A program made the translations under genes and the position numbers. From NCBI GenBank assembly GCA_958450325.1, contig OY288239.1:40421811-40485810 (forward strand): a stretch of DNA of 64,000 nucleotides. Direction: 5' to 3'. The notes beneath the pieces are model-generated. The model was given only the letters and a program-made list of their open reading frames with translations. It searched no databases and was not told where the DNA came from. This DNA comes from Agrostemma githago (taxonomy: Eukaryota; Streptophyta; Magnoliopsida; Caryophyllales; Caryophyllaceae). Below, in pieces: positions 28,288-40,613 of the stretch; position 1 is the first letter of the stretch, and each line of letters starts with the position of its first letter.

Positions 28288-29407
28288 ATGATGATCTCCA
28301 ACAAACCAACAAACAATAACATACAAGAGAAAGCAAGGAAATATGAATTTCTCAATCACAAGTCTACTAGGCATTTCATCAAACATGTTATGTACACAAT
28401 GATAGGAGGCAAAGTAAACAACATCAACCACAACCAATTCCACCCTAATCACCCATATTAAACACCCAATCCCCCTACTAACCCTAGCAAGAAGATTACT
28501 CTATGCTCTCGTGTTTAATATGGTAATCACAACACTCATAATGAAACAACCATAAACATGGACATTAATCATTGAATATTGAAGATTACTAAGCATAAAC
28601 ACAAATGAAAACTAAGTAGAAAAGATTAGAAAGAAGAGGGATTATACCAATACCAAAGGATGAACAAAAGATTAAATCTTTGCATAAATCTACCGAAAGG
28701 AAGATCTCCAATGTCGTCAATAAAGTGGATCAACCTAAAAAGTCTTCAATATAACACAGATGAAACAATGATTAAACTAGATTAAGGACTAATTGAAGAG
28801 TAATTATGGAGGGATTAGGATAATCTACACTAATCTAAGCTAATCTATCCTAAAGTAAATCTAGGATTTCGTCCCTCGAAATGATTACAAGAGGAACTAT
28901 TTATAGGATAGGTAAATAGGGGAGGAGGCAAGAAATCGAAACCGGGCACTGCAGCGACTACACGGCCGTGTAGGGCTGGTCACGATCGTGTAGCTTTCCC
29001 TACCTGGTCGTGTAGGGTGGGACACGGCCGTGTAGGCCCATGTCGACACGGTTGTGTCCTTCCCGACCCGGCCGTGTTGAGCTCTAGTGGGTCGCCTCTA
29101 GGGACGCTTCTACTTCCTCTTTCTTGGGTTCTTATCGATACTCGGTGCTCGGGATTATCTCAAGTGGGCTCAAAGGAACTCGGGATCGAGTCTAAGGGCT
29201 CGACGAGTCAGCATTGTTGCTCTTCTTTACTCTCTATGCATCAGAAATGAAACGGGATCGCTCCATTTCTCCATGATCGGCCTTGGGAACCTAAAACATA
29301 CTAGAAGAAGCATAAGTAGCTTCGAAACCGCTCGAAAGATCAGAGCAATTCCATCGAAGAAAGCGGGACAAAACACGTGAAATAGACCCTAAGAAACATG
29401 CTTATCA
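28288..29407 (-). repeat. TE-3 3' LTR, second part (Athila-like, minus strand)
   Basis: It begins with the ATGAT duplication (28288-28292) and continues the LTR broken at 16127. It ends at CTTATCA (29401-29407), the complement of the family's TGATAAG start. With the first part the LTR totals about 1512 bases. It contains a minus-strand TATA box (28898-28908, CCTATAAATAG) and the ACACGGCCGTGT palindrome array (28958-29078). Confidence 0.88.
28958..29078. repeat. ACACGGCCGTGT-type palindrome array of TE-3
   Basis: Six units are centred at about 28965, 28985, 29007, 29027, 29051 and 29071, so spacings are 20, 22, 20, 24 and 20. Examples are CTACACGGCCGTGTAG (perfect), CACGATCGTG (perfect) and GACACGGTTGTGTC. 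Arms are ACA/TGT, unlike the TCC/GGA arms of TE-1. The TATA box lies about 50 bases further along the minus strand. Confidence 0.9.
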
Positions 29408-31586
29408 ACTCCCCCACACTAAAACCTTACTCGCCCTCGAGTAAGCACTAAACTAAATTAACAAACAAAAATAGACTAATATAAAAGTCGATCGGGTATT
29501 AGCGCACGCAACGCCCTTTCAACTCACGTCGAAATACTAAAAGTGCTCATTGCAAGGCAAGTGGGGTTTTGCGAGAAAATTGTAGTTAAGAGTAAAGAAG
29601 AGCCAACTCGGGGTCAAACACAATGCAAGTGCCCAAATAATAGCCTAAACAACCAAGAGTGTGACTTGGTATGCTAGTTAAATGAATTCATAAGCGGGAA
29701 AGGGAAAGGTCATCCCTAATCCCGAGATTAACATGAAGTGCAAAGGTACAACACAAATACTTGGACAAAAGGCTAACTAAACCCCAGAACACCAAGACTC
29801 TCACAGTAACGCTCAACACTCATGAATGTAAGGGTGAGAATGTGTGTAAACAAGTAACCAAGATCGCTCACCTACTACGACTCACAATGCATGCCCGAAA
29901 CCAACGTGGGGCTTCATCCAAGTACATCAAATAGCATACACAAACAAATAAGCAAGGTCGAAGAGGTAAAAGGTTGAAATGGGCCTAATAGGTAAAGGGA
30001 AGAAAGGAGTTGTGCTTGGCGCGTTTTGGGAATGAGAGGCTCAAACCGAGTCGTCAACCAAGGTGTAAACCGACTAGACTACAATACAAGTTGATTGAAT
30101 GAGAAAAACTCTAGAGAAACAACCTTCTCTCAATAAGGTAGCGATCCTCAATCAAATGCCAAATGTAAACACACAATATCATATCTCTGCAACCCACTTT
30201 GCTTCTTTTTCACAACAATCTCCGCCTTGGTCCCTTTTATTAGCAATGCCTTTTCTCCTCTTTTAATGAATGAGGACATGTTGCTTGGCTTTTATAAATT
30301 TTCTTTTTCTTTTTCTTTTTCTTTTTCTTTGCATTTCTTTTCATGTGAACATAGGGAACCAAGTTGGAACAACACAACTAACCATCAAGCTTTAAATTCT
30401 CAAATGTACCTAGTCTTTTTAAAACCAACACCTCAAACCCCTTAAAACAACATCAATCTAAAACCAACCAATGGCCAATTCGGTACGGAAGGATATATTT
30501 CGATATGTAGCCAGTCAATGGTAAATGAAGAAAGAGAGGCAAACAAAGGCATAATAAGGGTTAAGAAAAGGGAACCTAGTCTAAAAGGTGAAAAACATGG
30601 TTATTTGGCTATGTGGAGTTCATATTTTGTGCAACCACATCAACAATGCTCAACTGAAATCGCATACCAAAGCATAACAAGGAATGACACCAAAAAAGTG
30701 CGTGAAAATGAAATATACCAAGAAAGGAGACCTACTCACAAAAACCTAAATGGTAACCGGTTATAGATGTGTCGGTCACAAAAGGCTCCAATCCTCACTA
30801 TATATGTAGTTATGCTCGGGTTCTAGGTTAAGTCAAGAATCAAGCAAGGTCACACCTAAGCGGTCAAGACTCGTTTAAAGGGTCAACCAATCTCGGGTGA
30901 TCGTAAAGAACCACCCAATGGAAGTCACAAACATGACGCAAGACACTAAATGGACAAAGGCAATGTGCATAACCAGAATCATCATTGCCAACTATCACCT
31001 TCTAAACTCATTACAAAACTTTTTGGATTTTAGAAATTTTCAATTTTTATGGATTTTTCAAAAATTGAACAAAAGAAATCACAAACAAAACAAACAAGCA
31101 CACACTACAACCCCACAATAATCACCACAAAAATACCACCAAACTCCAACAAGATTAAACCAACATCCTCAATCCACAAACCACAAGGGAACAACCAAGG
31201 AAAAACTCCCCCACACTTAGAACGAACATTGCCCTCATTGTTCAAAACAAGGAAGGGAAGGGAGGGAAAGAAAATACCGTAAGGGCATAAGAGTTCCACC
31301 ACACTTGATTGCTTCCGTGTACTTCATATTCAATCCGTGATCGTTTCTTCTTGGAGAGTCCTACAGACAAAAACAACAAACAAACACCAAAATCGTAAAA
31401 TATGCACAAAAAGGCATTGGTTGCCTCCCAAGAAGCGCGGTTTTGGCTAGGACCGCCAAACATTGAAGTTTGTTTTTCTCAATTACCACCATAACTCTCA
31501 AGGGCTCGGAGAAGCAAGTCAAAGGCTCTGGCAAAGTTAGAATGTGGGCTCCTGTAGCCGGGCCAAGCTATCATCAAAACCTAGAA
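29408..31586 (-). mobile_element. TE-3 internal region, truncated, non-coding
   Basis: It starts with the complement of the 3' polypurine tract (CTCCCCCACACT, 29409-29420). It then runs collinear with TE-1 and TE-7 3' regions, with a second purine-tract copy near 31206-31218, and reaches sequence similar to the C-terminal end of the prion-like ORF near 31490-31580 (compare TE-7 61917-61990). Only about 230 bases separate those last two landmarks, against more than 3 kb in TE-7, so the second ORF is missing. Small ORFs here are not supported. It ends abruptly at 31586 against TE-4. Confidence 0.75.
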
Positions 31587-31832
31587 TGTTTCTTTCGGGT
31601 GGGCTAGCGAGTAGTAACGGATCCAGCTTCGCTAATTAATAATTTGAACTATGAATTGTGATAAACCTTTTAATGGATTTTATTTTATTTTTATTTTGTA
31701 GCCATTTTTATTTTATGGCTTATGTTTTGACTTACCGTTTTTATTTAATCAGGACATAGTTATAGTGTGTTATAATCCCACTTCTACAGTGTTTTCGCCA
31801 CTGTATTGCGTTAGAATTTCTAGGGGATAACA
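31587..31832 (+). repeat. TE-4 5' LTR remnant (3' terminal 246 bases)
   Basis: From TGTTTCTTTCGGGTG onward it matches the end of the TE-4 3' LTR (from about 39800). It ends GATAACA where the 3' LTR has GATTACA. The missing 3.3 kb marks a deletion or rearrangement at 31586/31587. Confidence 0.85.
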
Positions 31833-31834
31833 GT

Positions 31835-31846
31835 TGGTATCAGAGC
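31835..31846 (+). promoter_or_regulatory. TE-4 primer-binding site, initiator-Met type
   Basis: TGGTATCAGAGC follows the LTR remnant after two bases. It is the standard complement to the 3' end of the plant initiator tRNA-Met. Confidence 0.9.
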
Positions 31847-34479
31847 ATCACTGCTCCCAATGCTTACACCTGAAATTAGGGAAAATACCAGTAAATGATT
31901 TAAACAGTAAATAAAAAATAATATTACTTGGAATGAGTAGAAACAAATAAGGACTTATTCGGTAAGTTTTTCCTGTTCCTGAAAGTCAATGATTAGCATT
32001 GAATATTTGTTTTATATGTCAAAGAAGAAGATGAATGAACATGATGCTGACATAATGCTGCTCTAGATCGGGACAAAACCTACTTATAACTTTCGACATC
32101 TGCTGATTCGAGTGGACAACTTTGTGCTACAAGGAAGATACAATAGTGACTTTCTAGCACAGATCCAGTTTGCTCAAGCTACATGCCGCCAGGTGATCAA
32201 TAGTAGATTTCGGTTCTCGGATGGTGCATTAGACCTAGATGTGAGTTAACTCCTTGTTGGATCTAGATGAAGAAACACAAGACTAGTGTGCTCATGTCCC
32301 TACGAGATGATGAAGATTTCCCGCGATTTCCTTTGTGGAACCTTAGAGTCCCAAAGATTCTCTCATTTTAGATTTTAGTTATCAAGGATCATCGATTCCT
32401 TCCTTGCTTCCTCTACTTCTTCTAACTCTTCTCTTATAAATTCTCGTCTTTATTCTAGTGATAAATCTTCGATTAATTCTCCTACTTTACCATCTTTCCT
32501 CTTGAGATTCTTTGGTTAGACCGAATTCTGTCTTAGTGAACCTTTTGGAAGTTACAAATGTTTGAGGTTTAGTTTACCCCCTGTTACCTATGGTTTGAGG
32601 ATTGTGAGTTGTACCTTTTCATCTAGTCTAGTAAGCTTTTGGAGATTTGATTTGAATGGTATTAGTTAACTAATGGAATTAGGATTGTACCTTAAGTATT
32701 GACCTTGGGTTATAGGTTACCATATTATATGGAGTACTTAGAGTCGAATATGCTTTTGGATGATAAGAATAGAGTATATTCTGTCTGATGGATACCTAAT
32801 ACCCAACTTAGAACCGAGTTAAGATTTAATAATAATAATTCTTGGAATTCCTACCTAATGTTGACTTAATGGACTAATCGTGGAATTTTGGGATCATAAA
32901 TCATTGTTTAAGAGGTTAGACCGAGTGTTGTGATACCATTTCAGGTCCTCGTTAATGTTTAATAAATTTTGGTTGACATAGATTAAACCTTGTTTCTTAT
33001 GTATTAGATCGTGGATCGTTGATGTAAGGTTGTAACCTACGAACTTAGGAGTTGAATGACCTAAATTTTGGATAGATCATTGTTAACCTTGAAGAAGAGA
33101 AACATATTGCACAATTAAAGGTTGGATTTGTCGCGTTGTTTTAAGAAATACTTAATGTCAATCATCTTGATGGATTTATAAATTCAGAACCCTTAGACCA
33201 GCGAAATTGAGGCTTCGTTGAGTTAATGAATATTTTAGTGGTTTCGCTGTTACGATATGAAATTCGATGAAATTCTCAGAAACCTTGGTCGAATGACGTA
33301 TTTGAAGATGTGAGTGTTCGCTATTACCTATAAGTTGAGCATGTTTGAGGATCTCTTATACGTTCCCAACTTTTGTACTTGTGGCGTTATAAATACGTTG
33401 GTGATCATTTTTGAGGATTTTGTACCCGAGCATCGTTAAATTGGTGGAACGTGTTCAGCGTTCCTTACTCGAGAAATTTGGGATATACTTCAAGTTCAAA
33501 CCTTATGAGCTTTGAATTTAGGAGCCTTATTGATCAAGAGTTTGGGTATGTTTTGATAACCGTTGGAATCATAATTAATGGATTTGTCTAAATTATTTGT
33601 GGATTCTTACCATACTAATTGAAAGATCATATAAGTATGTAAGACTTAATTTTGGAGGCTATGGTAGTTGATAATTTTGGAGATTGTATATTGAGTAGGA
33701 CCACCTGTACCGATATTGGACTTCGCGTTAGTTGATGGGCCAATTAGGAACCTGTGTTTGTGAGAGTCGTGCTAGGAATCTCGAGATGGTTAGTTTCTTC
33801 TATAATCCTTGAGAACTCTTTTTGACTCTCAACTTCGTCTTCCTTTCTTCTTCTCCTGAATTCTGTTACCGCATCTGCTGCTAATCCCTTCGACCTTTAT
33901 CAATTTTGAAAGTTCTTATTTTGATTTATTGTTTATCCTTGTTCTATTTATCCATTAACCTTTCTTTTCGAACTCCTTATTTTTATAAAAAGTTTGACTA
34001 GTTTTTTTTTTTGAAAAAAAAAATGGATTATCGTAAAATTTTAACATTTTGAGTTTTAATTTCTAATTGTGAAATTGCCCGTTTTGTAAAAAGTTTGACT
34101 AACTTAAACTTTTCGGATATCATGAAATTTAATATTTTTGAATTATAATTTAAGAATTTTATACTTCACTTTTGTTTTATCTTTGGTTGATATTTATATT
34201 TAGATCTGTTTCAAAGTGTCTTAATAATTTATTTGAAATTATTTCGAAATTGTTTCAATTTTTTATTTTCATGCGATCGGAATTTTATAAAGACTTTCAT
34301 ATTTCCAAATACTTCAATTTCTACAGGATTATTATGTAAAACGTTTTAACATTGTCGAAGTTATTTTGTATCTTCAATTTTGATAACATTTTTGAAAAAT
34401 TTCATAATTACTTTGATAACATTTTCGAAATTTTGACGTTTTGAAATTAGTTTTCGTTTTTGGTAGACTTTTGAATCTA
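31847..34479 (+). other. TE-4 non-coding internal region, left part
   Basis: There is no ORF over 60 residues worth naming on either strand. It is AT-rich and collinear with TE-8 46880-49270, sharing short landmarks such as TTTGTGCTACAAGGAAGAT. No protein similarity is recognised. Confidence 0.75.
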
Positions 34480-36060
34480 TGATAAGTGTAGTTTGTAGTG
34501 CCTAATTTGTTGTGTTTTGGTCCCATTTTCCTTGTTTATGGGTTACTTATGCTTCCTTTAGTTCGTTTTAGGTTCCCCAGACCATTCATGAAGAGTTGGA
34601 GCGATTCCGACTCAATACATACACTTTTTGGAGCCAACGAAGAGAAAGAACGATCACTCGGTGCCTTGGATTCGATCCCGAGACCTTGGGACCCGAGCCC
34701 CTTAGACTCGATCCCGAGCCCCGAGAATCGATGAGAAGCCCATGAGAAGCAAGGAGGAACCTTAAAGATCATATTGGAGGCCTACAAGACCCATCCCCGA
34801 CGGGAAGGACCTCATCCCGTCCGGGATGAGGTGCACAAAATGCACTGCGCCTGTTTTGGGTCTGTCCCGGGCGGGACCAATCCGTCCCGGTCGGGACCAC
34901 TCCGTCCCGGACGGGACCATCTCGTCCCGGACGGGACCATCTCGTCCCGGACGGGATGGCTCAGATGCAGACCCGCGTCACTTGTTTCATCTCCTTACTC
35001 ATTGTAACCCTATATATACCCTTCCTCTTGTATTCCTATGGGATGTTCTTCATTACCCACAAAACCCTAGACTACTTTAGCATAGATTAGCATAGATTAG
35101 AGTAGATTAGTCGGTAATTAGTCCTTAATCTAGTTAGCATAGATTAGAGTGGATTAGCATAGATTAGCATAGATTAGGAATTCTTGAAGATCTCCACCAA
35201 GATTGACAACCTTGGAAGATTGTTTTGGGTTTTCTCTTTTATACAAGTTTTCATTCTTGCTTTCATCTTCTAGTATGGTATAATCTCTTTTCCTTTCTCT
35301 TAATCTTTGTTTTATCATTCAAGTTTTCATCTTTATATCTTGTTTATTGTTTTGTTCATCATCTTTGTTAGTTTTACATATGTATGCTCTTGTTCTTGTT
35401 TTGGTTTCTCTTGTTAGTGTTAGTTTTCCTTTAGATATGTTTGAGTAGACTCTTGCTAGGGTTATTAGGGTGATTGGTTGTGATTGTGGATGATTAGGAT
35501 GAGATGGGTGGTGCTAGATGTTGTTTTTGTTGTTTCCCATTAACCTTGCACTCCACATGTTCGATGAAATGCTTGTGAGACTAGAGACGATCAATCCTTG
35601 TTTTTCTTGCATAATCTCTTGTATGTGTGTGTTTCGTTGGTTGGTTTGGTTCCCTCATTACATAGCGAGAGCCCGGTGAGGACGACCCCTAGGCCGATTA
35701 CGTAGCGAGAGCCCGATCGGCGTTACCTAGGCTACGAAAGCATGCTAGTAACCCCGTTTTTCCCCTTTTTTGTCTTCTTTGCACCCATGAACCCGACCTA
35801 ACCCTAGTTTTCTTCTTATCGTTTTATTAGCTTCCGTTAGTCATTAGATGCTTGTTTTGCCTTGTTGGTTCTTGTCATAGACCTTAGCTTAGTCCTTAGT
35901 CTATCCCCTAGATTAGTTTGTCTTGAACCTAGTCTTTGACCGTAGCACACCTTAGTCCGACACCCCGTCCCTGTGGATCGACCCAACTAGCCCTATCTAC
36001 CCAGTTAGGAATAGTTGGTTTTATTTGACCGGTAGGATAGACGACAAACACTACCCATCA
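34480..36060 (+). mobile_element. TE-5: solo Athila-like LTR (1581 bp) inside TE-4
   Basis: It starts TGATAAGTGTAG and ends CTACCCATCA. It is flanked by exact ATCTA duplications (34475-34479 and 36061-36065). TE-8 preserves the uninterrupted version of the site near 49270-49295. It carries five palindrome units, a TATA box (near 35011-35018) and two TAGCGAGAGCCC repeats (near 35662 and 35702). There is no primer site and no internal region, so it arose by LTR-LTR recombination. Confidence 0.95.
34861..34960. repeat. Five palindrome units at exactly 20-bp pitch in TE-5
   Basis: Units start at 34861, 34881, 34901, 34921 and 34941. Each contains GTCCCGGNCGGGA with the variable base C, T or A at the centre. 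The TATA box lies about 55 bases downstream. Confidence 0.93.
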
Positions 36061-36511
36061 ATCTATTATTGAAAATGTTTAACGACTGGTTCAATTTTTA
36101 CTAACTACAAAATTTGATTTCTCAAAACTAAATTTTGTTTTGTCTTAAAACGAAATATTATTGAATTTCTTAATCAATATGTTTTACTTTTATTTTGAAA
36201 ATGTTTTGGTTACCCTATTTCCTTCGAATTTGTTTCCAAATGTTATTTGACGATGTTATTTTATCAAATAACTTTACTTTATGATTTCATTAATTCAGAA
36301 AATTTTAAATCCCGGGTAGCTTAGCCCAATTCATCTTGGAATAAATATTCGCAATCGATTTTGTATCACTTTGAAAGTTGTAAAAAAAATTTTTGAACGA
36401 AATTTTTTTTAATGCAAAACTTGTATTCTCATCTTTTTGAGTGAGGTAATCTTGATCTCTTTCTGCTTATTCTTAGTCTCGAGGACGAAACTTTCTTTTA
36501 GTGGGGAGGAT
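36061..36511 (+). other. TE-4 non-coding internal region, right part, and polypurine tract
   Basis: This continues TE-4 after the solo LTR. It ends AGTGGGGAGGAT (36500-36511), the purine tract directly before the 3' LTR. No ORF is present. Confidence 0.8.
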
Positions 36512-39500
36512 TGTAACACACGCTAATTTTCTATGCATTAGTATCTATTCCGTTATGACTCAATCATGACTCTGTTATTTTTTATGCCTTCAGTTTTCTT
36601 CATTTTCAAGCTTCATAATATTTTCAAGTCAAATATTATTTATTTTCATTAAAAGATTTTAAATATTTTATTTTTCTATCATAAATCTATTTATAAAATT
36701 TTCATCGCAAACTAAATATTTATTCGCGAGGGGTTCTATTTTTCTACAAACTAGCGTTTAAAGGTTGAAATTGAGTTATTCATTTTTCCTAAAAATGTCT
36801 AAACATATTTATCTAATATTTCTAACTAAGAAAACATTTTTATTTATGAATATTTATCATTTAATGATTTTATTACGAAGTCTCGTAAATAATTATTTTC
36901 TAATGCGAGGTTTACTGGAATTGCTTTGAAATGCTTTTAATAATTTTACGATCCTTACTTTTGTCAACCTACAACTATTTTGAGAATCATTTTCACTCAA
37001 TTGGACCGTCACAAACCCATGTCTCATTTTATAGCACAACTTTTAATACACTTCATTTTACATTTCATTTTACAATTTGTATTAAACTTTGAGGATAATT
37101 CTTATCCCCATTTATTTTCGGTGACTAACTATCAACTCTTCATGCTCCTCACACTTCATTTTGGCTGGTGCATAAGTGATGTACATGCCTTGTTCTTATC
37201 AAACTTTAAGTATCATTCATTTTCTAAAAAAACTCTCCACATTTTTATTCATTCATTTACCTTATTAACCAAGCAAAATACTCTTCATTTTCTCTCCTTT
37301 GGCCTTGGTTTCCAGCACAATTACAGCCAAGATTTGTCTCAAAATCGAGTCTTGATCGTCTCATTTTCATCTCCAAGTTAATCGTCATTCCACTTCCTTC
37401 GTTAAGGTAATAATTGATGTTATTTTCGATCATTATTTACCTCGATTCTTTTAGTTTTCTCATGGTATTTTTCTACCATGTATGTCGTGTATTGAAGGAT
37501 TCTTTGACGACCCCGAAGCCGATGAATTTATCGTAGACTCGGATTTGGATTAGAGGTAATGTCAATGTTACTCGATATTGCTTGGTTTTATTTGTGTAAT
37601 TGCATGTATATAATTATAATTTTATTTTTGACAATATATGTATGTCATATAATCTGGAAAAATTTTAAAAGTTGAAAATTTGCATGTTTAGATATTTTTA
37701 TCGCTTTTATGAGATTAACGATTTAATCGTCATATTAATTTGTAAAATCGTAATATTCGGCCTAATCTCGTAATATATGATTATATTCTGTTAAAATGAA
37801 TTTTTTGATGATTTTTGGTAACTTGGTATTTTTCTGAAATTTTAGATATCGATTATTGAATTATTACCGTTTACGGACAAAAACGATCAAAAGCCAATTT
37901 TTAGTTCTAGTACTTAAACATTTTATTTTAATCTGAAATTTGACGTGGATAATCTTTCTGATGAAAAATAAATTTCTGAAATTTTTTCATAAATTTTAGG
38001 AATGTTTAAGTGGGTGAATTAATTAATCACTTTAAATCATTGTTTATCGTTAAAACCGTGTTTGCCGTTTTAATTTCCGATTTTTATGGTATTTGTTTTA
38101 AATCTGGAAAAAAAATGGGTTCCTGATGTTTCTTGAAAAATAATGTATTTTTATGATTTTAGTGCTTTAATAAAATGTTAGGAACGACAAATTTTATTAA
38201 GAGAATCGTTAATTGTGAAAACGGGTTTTAAAAGACGGTTTTAATGGAATTTATGAAATCTGGAATTTTGGAAACATAAGAAAATTGATATTTTCTGGAA
38301 AATCATAATTTATAGGATTAATAATAATTTTTTGACATCAATATTTAAATCGTTTTGTAATTACTATTTTTATTAATCGTTATTGTCGAGATTAGACGAT
38401 TAACGAGAAAACCCTTTAAAAATTGAGTTTAAAGATTCTGGAAAAATTATTTTTCTAGAAAGAATGTCCAAAATTGTATTTTATCTATTTTACATAATTT
38501 TTGTACTAATTATCTAAGCCTTTAAATGATAGTATTGATTTTTGGACAAAATTACGATTTATCGTTAAAATGCTCTGTTTCAACTAAATGAATTATTTTT
38601 CCGGCAATTTTGAAAATATTGAAATCTGAAACTTTAAGATATAAATCACCCCTTATCATATTCTAAATTTCGTTAATGGTTTAATTAAATAAAAGACGTT
38701 AAAAGATTTATTTTCACATTTGCCGTAAAATCCAATTTATGTTCGTATCGTCGAAACTATTAATAATTAGGGAATTTGAGTTTTATAAATTTTGGAAACA
38801 ACCTAATTAGTAGTATTAAAATATTTAAGACATTTTTAATGATTTTATAAATACTCGTGTGATATTTCAATAATTTCATAAACCCAAACGTTCTCACTTT
38901 AACAATTACTATCGTTAAGGCCGAAAGTATTAGTTTTATAAATCTATATTGTTTACTAAAAAGGTTGTATTAGTATGAACTAATATTTTCGATATTTTGA
39001 TATGATGCTATTTTTAGTAATGTTTCTAAAAATAGAAGTTTCCTAAAATAGAAAGTTTCCTCTTTTATAATTAAATGATTACTCCTTTTGTTCTCTTATT
39101 ATTATAACGATTATATCTTTTCAATATCAATAATGGCTTTGTTTTGGAGTTATGGAATAAGCACAAGTGTGAGGTTAGAGTAATATATTCCAGGTTTTAC
39201 GTTTTTGCCATCAACTATAAGGGTAGTGTATCAGGAATCGGTACATTAGTTGTTGAATCGGGTGACAGGTATCCCGGAAGTTGTGTACATTTTGACCTTA
39301 AGCTTAGGCCTCTCAGTAAGTCGTTGTCATAAGTCGAACTGGGTGACAGGTAATCACAGGAGGGGTGTGCATTATCTTAAACTAGGGCCACGCATTTATA
39401 AGTCGCCGTCCTATTATGGTTGAGTAGCCTAGTTAGAGACCGAAGTTTAATTTGTTTGAACTAAGTTCTCGAAGCTAATTTTAGTATTCTCCTAGTGAAA

Positions 39501-40033
39501 GTCTAGCCGTCTACACTAATTCTATCCATAACGCCATTCTGAATATTTTATTATTATCGATATATTTTGGTTTGCAGGTTGGCAAATATTTTATGTTTTC
39601 TTCGGAATACTCATTTTTATTATATTGTTTTGACGTGTGAAGTTTTTCACTGAAAGCTTATTTTCATTATAATGTTTTACTGTTTTCCGTTTTTACTATT
39701 TTTTTATCAGTTTTAAAATCTTGTAATACGGCTGGGAGAACGTCGTCGTTGCTCCTCACTGATTGTGGCTGTTGTGTTTTTCACATGGCAGGTATATGTG
39801 TTTCTTTCGGGTGTGCAAGCGAGTAGTAACGGATCCTGCTTCGCTGATTAATAATTTGAACTATGGATTGTGATAACCCTTTTTATGGATTTTATTTTGT
39901 AGCCATTTTTATTTTATGGCTTATGTTTTGACTTACCGTTTTTATTTAATCAAGACATAGTTACAGTGTGTTATAATCCCACTTCTACTGTGTTTCCACC
40001 ACTGTATTGCGTTGTAATTTCTTGGGGATTACA
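36512..40033 (+). repeat. TE-4 3' LTR (3522 bp)
   Basis: It starts TGTAACACACGC and ends TGGGGATTACA. It is very AT-rich and without coding potential; the 133-residue frame at 36980-37381 is not supported. It shares landmarks with the TE-8 LTR in its last 1 kb (GGCTGGGAGAACGTC near 39729, AGCGAGTAG near 39829). The right flank is the TE-6 tandem array. Confidence 0.85.
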
Positions 40034-40345
40034 ACCTGCCTGGAGGCAGGCAGAGGGTCTTTGTTTTTTATACAAGGCCAAGTATTCATTAGGCCTTGGT
40101 CGTTCGACGTTGATGCTCGGTCCGTCCTTAAACCTTGGTCGAGATTCAGGGGTCATGCCCCCTAACTGCTTGGAGGTAGGCAGTGGGTCTTTGTTTTTTA
40201 TACAACGCCAAGTATTCATTAGGCCTTCTTCATTCGACGTTCATGACCAGCCCAGCCATGAACCTTGGTCGAGGTCTAGGGGTCGTGCCCCCTGCCTGCC
40301 TGGAGGTAGGTAAATGCAATTTGTTTTCTATACAAGGCCAAGTAT
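40034..40345. repeat. TE-6 tandem array, 130-bp unit
   Basis: TTGTTTTTTATACAA-type landmarks recur at 40061, 40191 and 40321, exactly 130 bases apart. This is the diverged counterpart of the TE-2 125-bp array (its complement holds CTTGTATAAAAAAC and CTGCCTACCTCCA). Confidence 0.9.
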
Positions 40346-40613
40346 TCATTAGGCCTTTTTCGTTCGGCGTTGGGGTGGCCATTGTCACCTGTCTTTTGTA
40401 ATAGGGGCTCCCCCTATTGCCCCTTGCTCATTGCTTGTGATTACAAAGTAGAAGTGATGAGTACGAAAAAGCAAAGATGTTCACTAAATATTTCTGCACT
40501 ATAAGCTAAGTTCTCGCAGAGTCGTCGATATGATGCTTGATCGTCCTCCGCTTTTAGGGAAAAGAAAAATGAAAGCTGAAAAGATAAAAACTCGCCTAGG
40601 GCTCAGTGTCCTA

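Larger units (their letters stand above)
31587..40033 (+). mobile_element. TE-4: non-coding large LTR element (LARD-like), 5' LTR truncated
   Basis: The last 246 bases of a 5' LTR (31587-31832) are followed by an initiator-Met-type primer site, an internal region with no coding potential, a purine tract and a full 3' LTR (36512-40033, 3522 bp). The solo LTR TE-5 sits in the internal region. Without TE-5 the internal part is about 3.1 kb. Collinearity with TE-8 is clear from the primer site to the purine tract. The family is non-autonomous. LTR starts of TGTAACAC and Met-type primer sites occur in chromovirus-type Ty3/gypsy, but no domain here proves that link. Confidence 0.85.

Noticed and set aside
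34861..34960. CRISPR-like appearance of short regular palindromic repeats
   Set aside because: Units abut without unique spacers, the pitch is only 20 bases, and the context is a plant LTR.
36980..37381. A 133-residue frame in the TE-4 3' LTR
   Set aside because: AT-rich LTR sequence, no counterpart in the TE-8 LTR, no domain.
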